DNA of 64,000 bases from Solanum dulcamara. Its lineage: Eukaryota > Streptophyta > Magnoliopsida > Solanales > Solanaceae. Below the pieces are notes generated by a model that saw only the letters and a program-made list of their open reading frames with translations, was not told where the DNA came from and searched no databases. The position numbers and the translations under genes are program-made. Within the stretch, counting starts at the first letter, position 1. The number at the start of each line of letters is the position of its first letter. The stretch is taken from positions 53,282,001 through 53,346,000 of the forward strand of contig NC_077240.1 in the NCBI RefSeq assembly GCF_947179165.1, written 5' to 3'. Below are positions 35,474 through 46,523 of the stretch, one piece after another.

Positions 35474-38400
35474 TGTCACGACCCAACCCCGTAGGCCGCG
35501 ACTGGGGTCCGACCTGGACCCCCCGTACATATATCTATTAGCTGAGGTCACATTGAATCGTAAATAAGACAATATCATGTAACAGAGCCCCACTGGCGAT
35601 AACATTTTCATAAACTATAGCCCTTTTCGTTTGTATCACAACATGACAGGGCACGCAAGCCGACAAGGTTGCCATAACATAATAATATATATCATATATC
35701 ATGTAGACCCACCTTAATCAAACTGACATACACAACCCACATATACATGTCTGCAGACCTCTAAACATATAAATGACAACATATGGCGGGACAGGGCCCC
35801 CGCCGCACCCCTGAATGGATAAAACAATTTCTATACATCCGTGGACAGTATCAAAAACTAGGCTCCGATACAATGAAGCCTCTTCCAGCTGAGCTGCATG
35901 GAATCCTAAGCTGACGGACTCCCAAAATCTGTATCTGTACCTGCGGGCATGAACGCAGCCCCCCGAGAAAGGGGGTCAGTACGATATGTGTACTGAGTAT
36001 GTAAAACATAATATAAAACAACTGGAAACATATCTGAGATAGAGAATTAGGGGATAAGATATCAATTCAGAAATCTGTACCTGTACTTTATGAATTACAA
36101 AAACATGCATGTTCGAGTCATATCATATAGCCGGCCCTTTCGGGGGTCCGGTGAATCATCTCTGTAAAATCATCTCTGTAAAACCATCATGGCCCCAGTG
36201 CCATCACCACCTTATTACAACACATCATCATATATTTATACACGTATCCTGGCCCTCTATTGAGAGACTCAGTGAATAATGCAGTGAACTGTGCACGAGA
36301 ACATATCCTGGCCCGGGACTCAAGGAAAGAAGTGTTACGGTATACACGAGTAGAGTAGTGAGTAACTATATGCAATTTAAATCGTTATCAGAGACTCGAC
36401 AGAATAAGAAAGTTAAGCTTTTATTTGAGAACCCGAGTAACGGTGTAGTCATCTCGACTGTCCTCTAAATGCCATTATGGGTTGTCTCAATTATAATCTC
36501 GGGGCTCCTAGACATGTACTAAAGTAAAGCCAAATCGCTTATGGAACCAGAAACATTTGTTAACATATAGTCTATAAGACTTGGAGCCTGTACATTTGTT
36601 ACCTTTTTAACATATAAAAGTTTCCAGGGAAATAGTTCGATTATTATAAAAGTTAGATATTCAGACGTAAATAAGAGATGCTAAGAATGGAGTTACGCCG
36701 GAACTCATATCATGTTTAACCTACAACTAAGACATGCCAGAAGAAGAAAGAGAATAAACTATATATGGTTTGTACTTTCCTTTATGGGATCTGCATACAC
36801 ATATTTCATACCCGGCCCATCATGGGGCTCGGTGAATCATTATGGCATCATAATCTCACTTTCTTACCAAATACGTATCAAAGGAAATGAGAGATAGCTT
36901 TCCACCTACTAGTGTTTAACACATAGGAGCCTTACTAGGCAATACTCAATTCTTGCAGAAATTCCAATACTAAGCAGTGGATATGGGTTATGAGGCATAC
37001 TTTGAGTTTTGGGAATGGAATTATCCCCACATTCCACACACACTTCACTTAAGGCTAAAACTTGCCAAAAGGAAAGAAAGATAGCTGTACGAACTTATAC
37101 CAAAACATGCCACAAGAAAGCTTTACATACCTTTTGGGAGTTACCCTTTATCCTGCTCGTCTCGTCGTCTTCCGAACCTATTCAATATGAAAGTAATACG
37201 AATATCAACTACTCTTAACTTTCCAGCATCTTGGATTACGCCTTAATGTTAATGGAATCTATTGCCTTAGTTGTTTCCTCGACTAGTCCTTTAGTTTGTT
37301 AAGGCGTTAACGAAAATTGGGCAGCACCTCCCCTATAATGTGCCCTATCCGAATTTCCAATTAGGTCCCTAAGACCTACAGCCAACCAACAACAACAACC
37401 TGCAGCAATTCATACCAACAATATACAACATACACTCCAAACGACCTATTCCAAAAATACGATATCTCAATAGGGCGTCTAGCCTTTATTTTGTGACGCC
37501 TTTAATTATACATAACGAGGGGTCATGTGGATTCTACCAGCAGCACCCTAACCCACATTAGGACATATTTAGGCCCTGCAACAACAAGCCACACCCCTGC
37601 AGAGCAACTCATAAGAACAACACTTTGTTTCGACAACAATTCAACTATAACGACTACAAATTAGTTTATTCCGAACGCCAAGTATTTCTAAGCCATTTTC
37701 ATATTTCCAGCCACCAATAGGGCGTGTAACATGCTCCATCAGAACACATAAAGCTCAAATTTAAAGAAGAAACCTTACCTTACGTTAAACTTGTCAAACT
37801 CGCCAAAACTATCCAAAATGTGAAATCTGGACAGCTTACTGTTTTACCTTGTCGCTTCGTTTCGAAGGGGTAATGGAGGGAAACAGGATTTACGTCCTTC
37901 ATGAAAGTTATATACATGTGTATTAGGGTCGCAAACAATTTCGAATCATCCCTACATCAATTTTGTACAAAAAGATATGACCAAAATACTCACAGCTGTC
38001 CGTGTAGGATTTCCAAAACCAAATTTGAGCAGTACCTCCTCTACACTTCATCACCACTTTTCAAGCTGATACAAGTAGAACTGGATTTTGGAGTCTGAAT
38101 GAAAGTTATAGAACCACGAAATACCTTTCCAAAACATATTAAATCACTCGAAACGAATCTTTACACAAGAAGTTATACCAATATTACTAACCACTGTCCC
38201 TTCCAAAAACGGGTTTATTAATTAATGTTTTCTCTTATTTTCTCTTCCAAATTCCAATTGCAAAGCTGGAGTTTTACTTCCATGAAGGTCTTAAAATACA
38301 TATATACGTATCCACGTACTTAAGGTACACCGTATATAATTAATTCACGAAAGAAAATTGAAGAACTTACCCTTAAATTCTTCCAGACATGGCTGCCTTT

Positions 38401-39008
38401 CCCTTCTTCATTTTTCACGTTTTCTCTCCATGTTTTGGACTGATTTTCTGGCTAGGAATGAACTAATTAGTCACAATACACATATATATATAGGGTGGCT
38501 ATGGGGGTGACACGTGTCAGCCTCCTAGGGTGACACGTGTCCAGCCGTGATTGGTCCACCATATCTATGCAACCAGTTAGGGGCTGCCACGTGGCAGCGT
38601 GGGGTCCATCCCAAGTAGGTGAGTCACCTGCCTGCTTGTCACCTGCTTGCTTCACTTTCGTAAGTTCGGAAACTAGTTTTTGCTCCCTCTCGTAGGTTCG
38701 TAATCTCGTCTTATTTTAAAAGCCTATGTAATCCGTGCTACATAAGTTTGGTATGTAATCAAGTAACTCACGTATGTAAGATTTCTAAATTAGTAGCTTG
38801 CGTAGATAAGTCGAGTCCTACGACTCGTTACTTGGCCTCCTATTCCTTCCGGATTCTTATATGATTCCCCTTCCAACCTTCTCTACTACGGGGTATCACA
38901 TCCTCCCTTCGTTGGAGTCATTTGATAGTGTCGTAGCATATCCGGTTCATATGGTAATGTCCAAGGAACTTATGAAACATTCTGAGTTTAAAAGGGTGAG
39001 GTGTAACA
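35474..39008 (-). repeat. E3 5' LTR (3535 bp)
   Basis: Pairs with 27909-31443 at almost every base. Three-hairpin module 35938-36008. Beyond the promoter block the transcript would carry GCAGCCATG near 38389 and a GTAAGTTC donor-like site near 38370. The ATG opens only five codons before a stop. Confidence 0.95.
38477..38600 (-). promoter_or_regulatory. LTR promoter block of the E3 5' LTR
   Basis: CACGTG at 38511, 38534 and 38588, the first two inside GACACGTGTC and the third inside GCTGCCACGTGGCAGC; ATTGG box near 38550; TATA run CATATATATATAG at 38481-38492. As the block of the youngest element it is the best candidate for an active promoter. Confidence 0.65.
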
Positions 39009-39013
39009 TATTG
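39009..39013. repeat. Target-site duplication of E3, right copy (TATTG)
   Basis: Matches 27904-27908. Confidence 0.94.
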
Positions 39014-39436
39014 TTTCAAATCGGATGGTAGGTCCCACTTATAGGCAGCTTTATCTATTCTAAAAATGCCCTGCAAAGGATCAATGTATCCCCTTCTTGC
39101 CGACTTTAGGCTGCTAATCGATATCTTGTCTCGGAATAAGCTTTATTTTATCAATAATTTAGTGGATCACATCTGGGCCTGTCCCTTAATCGAAGGGCAA
39201 AATGTCATACTAAGATTCATCTGGGTTCCTCAATCCCTTTCGAAATGATTTCCAGCAGTTAGCTATAAATTGAACTTTTCTATCTGAGATAATAGATGTG
39301 GGGACTCCGTGAAATCTTATTGTTTCCCTACTATGTCATTTCGCAGAACCCTCAGCTGAATTTGCCTTTCTAACTGGAGGGGAACAGGTTAATTCTGTCA
39401 GCCCATCTACCATAGCCCGTATGAACTCCCAGTTCC
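39014..39436 (-). pseudogene. pol remnant: integrase core (E2), best preserved copy
   Basis: One minus-strand frame reads MVDGLTELTCSPPVRKANSA, then after one stop TIRFHGVPTSIISDRKVQF (the last eleven residues at 39267-39299) and WKSFRKGL. This matches the plant gypsy integrase order VVDRLTKSAHF, HGVP, SIISDRG-x-QFTS, FW-x-SFQKGLGT; the ISDR aspartate is the second catalytic acidic residue of the DDE core. Further downstream AYKWDLPSDL corresponds to the AYxLxLPxxL segment that precedes the chromodomain-like tail. Stops and deletions make it non-functional. E3 is inserted just after AYKWDLPSDL. Confidence 0.85.
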
Positions 39437-40057
39437 TTAGAATGTGAGGTCAGCTCGTACTATAATACATATTAACTGCTTTCCACCTCTGAGTCGGGGT
39501 TTCCATTCCCTGAGATAGGTTATCAGACTGCTGATGCTTCTTTTAACTTAAGCTATTGTACAACTCCTCTTAATCTAACTTGTAATACCTTAGGTATGCT
39601 ATCTTTCTCTTTTACTCAGATCTTTTTTCCAGTTTTCTTACCATACATCATATTGTAATCCTTACATAAACGTGTGTACGGACATAGAGCAGTCCAAAAA
39701 ACTCCTTAGAGTTGCTATACTAGTGGCTTACCTCCTTTAGTCGAGGTCAAGGCTCCACTTTGGCTCTTGTCCTTAATACCGATTATATCTGAATAGTTCT
39801 GCCTCGAACCATCTTACACTTTTCCTGAATAGATTCTAAATATGGCAATCACATTGTTATTACTGACTTTCTTTTATCGAGTAATCATTTGACCTTGCTC
39901 TTAGTATGCCAATATTCATGAGCTGCACAACTATTTTTGTGCCATTTTCACGAGGTGCGTTGTATTTCAGTCATAATCTTTTCTGCTCTTGGCTTACTCT
40001 GTTCTATATTTGTCGTTGTACTAACCCGCTTTTATAATCTCTTTTTGTCATACTTAT

Positions 40058-40175
40058 TTTGTTCTCTTTCTCACTTCCCAGGGGGTCACCCATCCCAGTG
40101 TTACTCTCATTCGAGCACGCTTAACTTCGGAGTTTTGACAAAATCCGGTGCATTAGTGTGAGTATGATCACGCCC
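40058..40175 (-). pseudogene. 5S rRNA-derived segment, sense to E2
   Basis: On the minus strand it carries TAGCAC-less but clear 5S order: a TGATCATACT-like start, CACTAATGCACCGGAT, AAGTTAAGCGTGCTCG, GAGAGTAACACTGGGATGGG and GTGACCCCCTGGGAAG. It is closer to genuine 5S in its first half than the E1/E3/E5 copies. It lies about 95 bp beyond the internal polypurine-like tract in element direction, the same context as in E4. Confidence 0.85.
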
Positions 40176-40268
40176 ATCCCTTATGGGGTCTCGTTTGAAG
40201 TTTAAGCCTTTCCACTTACATACGATAGCATCAGTTGATTTTCTCTTACGCTTGTACTTCTCCTGTCC

Positions 40269-40283
40269 ACTTCCCCCCTTTAG
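40269..40283 (-). other. Second, internal polypurine-like tract (E2)
   Basis: CTAAAGGGGGGAAGT on the minus strand following GTACACC, matching the E5 and E4 context. Confidence 0.65.
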
Positions 40284-42253
40284 GGTGTACCCGTGTTATC
40301 CTCTGTTTATTTTCAGTCATTCACATGCGAATGGTTCCACTCTAACATATTTAACGTGCTGCACCATATCTACATTTTTTTGTTTAATCATCCATACGTT
40401 AGGTTGCCTTTCTAGGAAACCCTAGCATACCCATAGGGTGCTTTAGTATTTGCAATGTATCGTATAAAATATCATCTCGCGATTAATACTCGAGTAATAT
40501 CCGTAATGTAGCAGTGCATTCAAAGCCACATTCCATTCATCCCAATAGTAATTAGCGAGGGCTCATAATTGGTGCACATTCCCCACTCGAGTGTACTTAT
40601 ACTTTAATGACTCATGTTTCGAGCTTCATCATTATACTAACTTTATTCCAGTGGATACCACTAATCATTAGAGTGGAGTCACGTGTACACCATACTTCTT
40701 TACGCCTCCTGAGCTTGCACCTTTGTCGTGTGCCTAAGGCTCATTTCTAATCCTGCTTAAAACCATATCAATTTCGTGGTAGTAGGGGCCTTATCTTAAT
40801 ACTTTTTCATTGTACTATACCTCCAGTTCGTAACTGTCTATGTCTCTTTTTGTTCGATACTTATACTTAATTAGTCGCATCTATCTTGAGTGCCTCTATT
40901 AGAAATTCTGTATTATTCCTTCAACTTATTTCCATTTTTGGTTGGGCGTAAGGAATTTCCATATTACCCTTTATTTCCTTGCACTAGCCATCCTTTTCGT
41001 CATCATATAACCTTTATTCGAAACTTTCCTTATGGAACTTGATAAATCTTCCTTATTTGTTCCATAGCTTGCTTTTCCATTCCACACCTATCTTTACATT
41101 CCATTTACATGGACCACATCATACCTTCTAGTTAATTCCTTACTAAGTTTTGCTTATTCTAATAATGATTTTTGTTATGTTCACCTGGTACCTTGTTCGC
41201 ATTCAGACCTATAGTATAATACCACTTGACTTTCTTCACGATTCTTACTATGGGTTACTTACCCTTCTTAGCTAGTCTTGTCCTTAATGTCTCACAAGCT
41301 ATCTTATTAACACTTCATATCCGTCACAATTCTTTTCCCTTTGTACTCTTGTCTTACTCTTGTCTTAACCACATGGTTACTTCCTTCAACTATCACTTGT
41401 AATAGTTTATCCCTATGTATCAATTCAGGCAATGCCTTACTATCTCATTTTATCCCGATCTATCATTCCTCTCTAAGTCATTTTCTTTGGCTTATAGGTC
41501 CTTTCTAACTTATTCTACTATTCCAGTATCATCCTCCTAGTTTCTATTGCCATTAACTCAGCAGTTAGCTTATTTCTCGAGGTCAGCCATACTTGTTTAG
41601 TCAAATCTCATCATTGTTGCGAGGACAACCTTTCAAGACATACTATAGCCTTGTATCTCATTCTCCTCTTATTTCTAGGAAAATTTGGGCAGAGTTTCAT
41701 CTGTATTTCTTACTATCTCAACACCTGCACGCAGAAAATACCAACAATGCCTCATAGGGCACACATATATACATTCATATTGTATAACATCTCAGCCACA
41801 CATGGCACACATATATATTCATATCACCTCACATCGCAGCTACACAGGGTGCCCACAATTAACAATATGGAAATGAACTTACCTGTTATGTCCACTCGAG
41901 CTACACCGGTTATACTTTCCTGTTTACCTTTCCTTTCACTTTTCAATTGTATCTGTCAATCGCATTTCAATATCTTACCTGACATAGGGCTTTCGTGCCT
42001 TTGCTTACCTGCATGCTTCGTAACATCCAATATTGTCAGTTACTTTCTTCTATCGGCGTTGTCTTCCTGCTAAAATCGCAAGTTAGTATGAGGAATTTCA
42101 TTTCCTATAGCTCGGCTCTATCGCACGATCTTAGATATGAAAGAAAATAACATCCTAAATGTCCTGTAGCCTCTTGTCTATAGATGTGGTGCACAACACA
42201 CCGATAAACAAGACTCTACTAGACACGGTCTGTAGACATTCCAAGGACGAACT

Positions 42254-42265
42254 GCTCTGATACCA
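42254..42265 (-). other. Primer-binding site of E2
   Basis: Minus-strand TGGTATCAGAGC, four bases inside the 5' LTR end at 42270. Confidence 0.93.
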
Positions 42266-42269
42266 CTTC

Positions 42270-45200
42270 TGTCACGACCCAACCCCGTAGGCCGCAACTG
42301 GGGTCCGACCTGGACCCTATTATGCGTATTTATCAACTACACTTAAGTTGAACCGTGTGTGATGTGATACTATATACAAAAGCCCCAATAGTTTAAAACT
42401 TTTTTTATGTACATGTAGCCTCTTTCATTTGTATCATATCATGAAAGGGCACGTGAGCCGACAAGGCTGCTATAACAAAGACATTCACAACATATCGGAT
42501 AGGCAACATCGAAACTAATTCACAAACAACCCACATAAACACATGTCTACAGACCTCTAAGAATAATAACAACAACATATGGCGGAACAAGGCCCCCGCC
42601 GTACCCCTGAATGTACAAATATATACATTAAGTGACTAGCATCAAAATTTAGGCTCCAGAACAGTGAAGCACTTCCGACACAGCTGAGAGGAACTCCTAT
42701 GCTGATGAATCTCCAGAATAAACATCTGTACCTGCGGGCATGAAACGCAGCCCCCCGAGAAAATGGGGGTCAGTACGATATATGTACTGAGTATGTAAAG
42801 CATAACACATCGTAACTGAGATCATAACTGAAATAGGGATGCAGGGGACAAGTATAATAACTAAATGAATTACTGTACCTGCACCTTAGGACACGTAAAT
42901 CATACACATCATCATATGCTGTGCCCGACCCTCTAGTGAACTCGGTGTTATAATCACTTATCATCGTATCATAATGCATTTCATTTCATCATATCATCGT
43001 ATACGGTATCATACCATCGTATACGGTATCACTTATCATATATATCATCGTATCACACCCGGTTCACTGCGGGGCTTAGGGTCACAATGTATTGCTTTAA
43101 TCTCATATGCATGCCTACATAAAGTATCCGGCCCTTTGGTGAGGGACTCGGTGAATGGAGTGGTGTACGTCTATAGCGTACCATCATAATATACATATGT
43201 ACCCGGCCCTCTAAGGAGGGACTCGGTGTTCCTTCCTTATTTCACCACATATACAATCATATTACAGCCGGCCCGGGACTCGGTGAATAATCGCATCGTC
43301 ATAACATATAACATATATCACACCTCACGTACGGCATCGTCTCCTCGTGCGTGGAACTATACACATCCGGCCCGGGACGCGGTGAAAGAAGTAGTAACAC
43401 TGTGCACGATAACATATCCCGGCCCATCGTGGGACTCGAGGAAGGATGGGTTACAGTATGTACGAGTAGAGTAGTGAGAAACCATATGCAACTAAGTCAT
43501 TATTTAAGACTCGATGAAACAGTCAAGTGAACCGTCACCTGAACACTGGGGAGTAATTATCCGAGGTATCCCTTTAGATGTCATTAGGGCTTACATCAGT
43601 TGGGGCCTCAAGAATCACAGACATGCATCCAGACAATGCCATATAGCTTATGCAATCAGAAACATGGTTTATGTAATCAAAGACACGATTATGCAATCAG
43701 AGACACAGTTATCTAGTCAAAGACTCAAATTATGCAATCAGACGCTTTTACCATTTCAGAGCCTTTAAATGGAGAGGAGCTGGTACTTCCACTTATTATT
43801 CATTATATAGCAGGCTCGAGAATAGTAGTTTGACTACTTTCAGACTCTTAATGTTCAAGAGTGACTACAAGTCACGAGTTACAATCAGAGCTCATAAATG
43901 GAATTACCTCTAGACCTATATCATATACCATTTCACTTAAAGTTAAGCCATTCCAAAGGAAAGGAGAAATAGGCTTTACATGTACTAGTTTTCATAACAT
44001 AAAAGACTTAAGGGCAACAACTCAGCTATTGCAGGAGTTCTAACATCAAGAAGTAAATAAGAGTTTCGACTTATATTCAGGGCTTTATGAATGGATTGAA
44101 TCCCACATATCATATACATATCATTTATAACTTACATCTAAGACATGCCAAAAGAAAATAAAGATAGTTCTACATACTAATTCCCAAAAACATGCCAAAA
44201 GAAAGCTTCACATACCTCTTGTGAGTTACTCTTTATCCCATTCGCCTCGTCGTCCTTTGAACCTATCCAACATAAAATTAATATGAATATCAACCTTTCT
44301 TAACCTTCCAGTATCTTAGGTTACACCTTAGTATTAATGGAATCTATTTCCTTAGTCGTTTCCTCGACTAGTTCTTTAGTTTGTTAAGGTGTTAACGAAA
44401 ATTGGACAGCACCTCCCCTACAATGTGCCCTATCCGGATTTCCAATTAGGTCCCTAAGACCTACAGCCAACCAACAACAACAACCTGAAGCATATGTTTA
44501 AGCAATACGCAACAACAATATACAACATAAACTTCAAACGACTTATTCAAAAATACGATATCACAATAGGGCGTCTAGCCTTTATTTTGTAACGCCTTTA
44601 ATTATACACAACGAGGGGTCATGTGGATTCAACCAGCAGAACCATAAACCACTTTAAAACACATTTAGGCCCTGCAACCACACCTCACACCCCTGCAGCA
44701 ACCACTCACACTAACAACACTTCACTTCGACAACAATTCGACTATAACGACTACAATTTGGATTGCTTCGAACGTTAAACATTGCTATGACATTTCTACA
44801 CTTCCAGCAGCCTAAAAGGTGTTTAATACACCTTATAACAACACCATAAACTTCAAATTAGAAGTTAAGACCTTACCTCACCCGAAATTGGTCAAAATTC
44901 ACCAAAGTTATCAAAACGTGAATTCTGGGCAGGTTACTGTCTCGTATTGTCCCTTAGTTTCGAAGGGCTAATTGACGGGAACAGGATTTGTGTTATAAAT
45001 GAAAGTTATAGACATGTGTCTCAAGGTCGCATACCATTTCGAATCAGCCCTACAGCAATTTTGTACAAAGAGATATGCCCAAAATATCAACAGCAGTCTG
45101 TGTAGGATTTCCAGAACGAAATCTGGACAGCAGCTCCCTCAAGCTTCACCACCATTTTTGGAGTAGAGAAAAGCAAAACTGGGTTGTAGCGTCTACATGA

Positions 45201-46101
45201 AAGTTGTAGCCCTGTGTAATATCTTTCCAAAACATCTTTAATCATTTGAAACGGAGCTATACAGAAGGAGTTATACTGGTTTTACTAACAGTGGTATTTT
45301 CAAAAACGGGTCTATTAACAAGAACAAAATCTCCTCTTTTTCCTAACGATAAATTTTATGTTGTTAAACACCGTCATATCACCATAGGATACCTTAAATA
45401 ATTAATTCACGGAAAGAAATCGGGCCTTACCTATTTTTCTCCCAAAGCCGTCGCAAGTTTCTCTCCTTAAGCTTTAGGGTTCTTTGTTCACGTTGCTGCT
45501 GGAAATTTTTAATGAACAAGCTGAAGATTTTGGATACATATCAACTAATATAGGTGGTCCCAAGGGGCGACACGTGTCAGCCCCTAAGAGGGACACATGT
45601 CCAGCCCCTATTGGGCCACCGTGTCATGCTGCCAATTAGGGGCTGCCACGTGGCAGCGGGGTCCACCTCCCCCAAGCAGCTGCATCACCTACTTGACCCT
45701 AAGTAGGTGCATCACCTGCTTGCTTGAGGTGCTGCCACGTGTCGCTCCTCCATTGGCTGCCACGCGTCGTCTTTTTTCCTTCCTCACGGGTTCGTAATCT
45801 TGTCTTACTTTAAGAGCTCATGTAATCCGCACTACGTAAGCTTGGTATATCCTTAAACAACTTAAGTGTATAAGACTCTTAACTTAGTGTCTTACGTAGG
45901 TAAATCGAGTCCTACGACTCATTTCTTAGCCTCCAACTCTTTCCGGATTCTTATGACTCTATCTCCGACCTCCCTTCTCGCGAGGTATCACAATCTTCTT
46001 TCCTTAGAGTTGTTTGATAGTGTCATAGCTTATCCGGCTCACATGATAGTGTCTAAGGAACTTAAGAAGACGTTCCGAGCTCAAGAGTGCGGGGTGTAAC
46101 A
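42270..46101 (-). repeat. E2 5' LTR (3832 bp)
   Basis: TGTCACGACCC at 42270, GGGGTGTAACA at 46101 followed by GGATA. Pairs with 23658-27491. Three-hairpin module 42727-42800, hairpin array 42925-43445, promoter block 45540-45770. Confidence 0.94.
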
Positions 46102-46106
46102 GGATA
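46102..46106. repeat. Target-site duplication of E2, right copy (GGATA)
   Basis: Matches 23653-23657. Confidence 0.93.
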
Positions 46107-46218
46107 CACCCTAAAGGAGGGAACTAGACAAGAGAAGTACAAGCGTAAGAGAAAATCAACTAACATTATCATATGTAAATGGGAACGCTTAAACTTCAAA
46201 CGAAATCCCATAAGGGAT

Positions 46219-46318
46219 GGATGCTATCATACTAGCACTAACGCACTGGATCCCATCATAACTCTGAAGTTAAGCATGCTTGGGTGAGAGTAGTACTACG
46301 ATGGGTGACCTCTTGGGA
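46219..46318 (+). pseudogene. 5S rRNA-derived segment, sense to E4 (3' end lost)
   Basis: The closest copy to genuine plant 5S: ATCATACTAGCACTAACGCA, GGATCCCATCA, GAAGTTAAGCATGCTTGGG, GAGAGTAGTACTA and GATGGGTGACCTC are all recognisable, with roughly nine differences over about 95 bases. The A-box has one change and the C-box one change plus a missing base. After TTGGGAAG the 5S 3' end is replaced by the pol fossil, which marks a deletion joint. Confidence 0.9.
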
Positions 46319-46385
46319 AGCGAAAGAGGAAATGAAACACAAGTATTCGTACCTATTCCCTACGTCTACAAGTAATCCTAACCTT
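46317..46385 (+). pseudogene. pol remnant: chromodomain-like tail joined to the 5S segment (E4)
   Basis: Plus-strand frame reads EEMKHKYSYLFPTSTSNPNL, matching the E2 tail (DMKHKCPYLFP then STDSP). No integrase remains upstream, so a deletion brought the tail directly next to the 5S-derived segment. Confidence 0.75.
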
Positions 46386-46509
46386 TGGAACTATGATATT
46401 GATTGCTTGATGAAAGTATATGTTATGGCAACGGGATAGAGGAACTCTCCATATAGTTGATATAAGATCCGGAGGAAAGTTTTGGTTCACATTCGAGGAT
46501 GAATGTTCT

Positions 46510-46523
46510 AAAGGGGGAAAGGA
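46510..46523 (+). other. Polypurine tract of E4
   Basis: AAAGGGGGAAAGGA abutting TGTTACACCCC. Confidence 0.9.

Larger units (their letters stand above)
27909..39008 (-). mobile_element. E3: complete, very young minus-strand LTR element nested in E2
   Basis: 11.1 kb with intact ends: TATTG duplications, two LTRs of exactly 3535 bp, primer-binding site, polypurine tract and 4.03 kb internal region. By eye I found three LTR differences (28241 vs 35806 region, 28892 vs 36456 region, 30051 vs 37612 region), so insertion was recent. Yet no ORF above about 70 codons lies inside, only the same frameshifted pol pieces and antisense 5S-like segment as E1 and E5. This is strong evidence that the family transposes without its own proteins. 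Confidence 0.96.
39014..42269 (-). other. E2 internal region, main part
   Basis: From the primer-binding site at the right to the E3 insertion at the left: about 2 kb without recognisable coding, an internal polypurine-like tract, a sense 5S-like segment, about 600 bases of unclear content, then the integrase fossil. The 140-codon plus-strand frame 41651-42073 and the frames at 39937-40425 show no domain and are antisense shadows. Confidence 0.85.
23658..46101 (-). mobile_element. E2: complete minus-strand LTR element carrying nested E3
   Basis: Bounded by GGATA duplications. Minus-strand order: 5' LTR 46101-42270 (3832 bp), primer-binding site, internal region 42269-39014 and 27903-27492, polypurine tract, 3' LTR 27491-23658 (3834 bp). 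E3 with its own TATTG duplication splits the internal region. The LTRs differ at roughly two dozen positions by eye, so E2 is older than E3, consistent with the nesting. The internal region (about 3.7 kb without E3) has a 5S-like segment in sense orientation and the best preserved integrase fossil of the window, but no intact gene. Confidence 0.94.
46107..46523 (+). other. E4 internal region, last part
   Basis: Resumes E4 after E2. It holds a polypurine-like tract CCTAAAGGAGGGAAC at 46110-46124, the sense 5S-like segment, a Pol C-terminal tail fused straight to it, and the true polypurine tract AAAGGGGGAAAGGA at 46510-46523. Confidence 0.88.

Noticed and set aside
40058..40175. Cassandra TRIM element as the source of the 5S sequence at this locus
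   Set aside because: Cassandra is under 1 kb with 5S in each LTR; I see no paired short LTRs around the segment. A distant Cassandra origin of the captured 5S cannot be excluded.
23658..46101. Segmental duplication of 23.7-27.5 kb and 42.3-46.1 kb, and of 27.9-31.4 kb and 35.5-39.0 kb
   Set aside because: These are the LTR pairs of E2 and E3, proven by matching target duplications, primer-binding sites and polypurine tracts.
46219..46318. Functional 5S rRNA gene
   Set aside because: The 3' end is replaced by pol sequence, there is no tandem 5S array and no T-run terminator at the right place.
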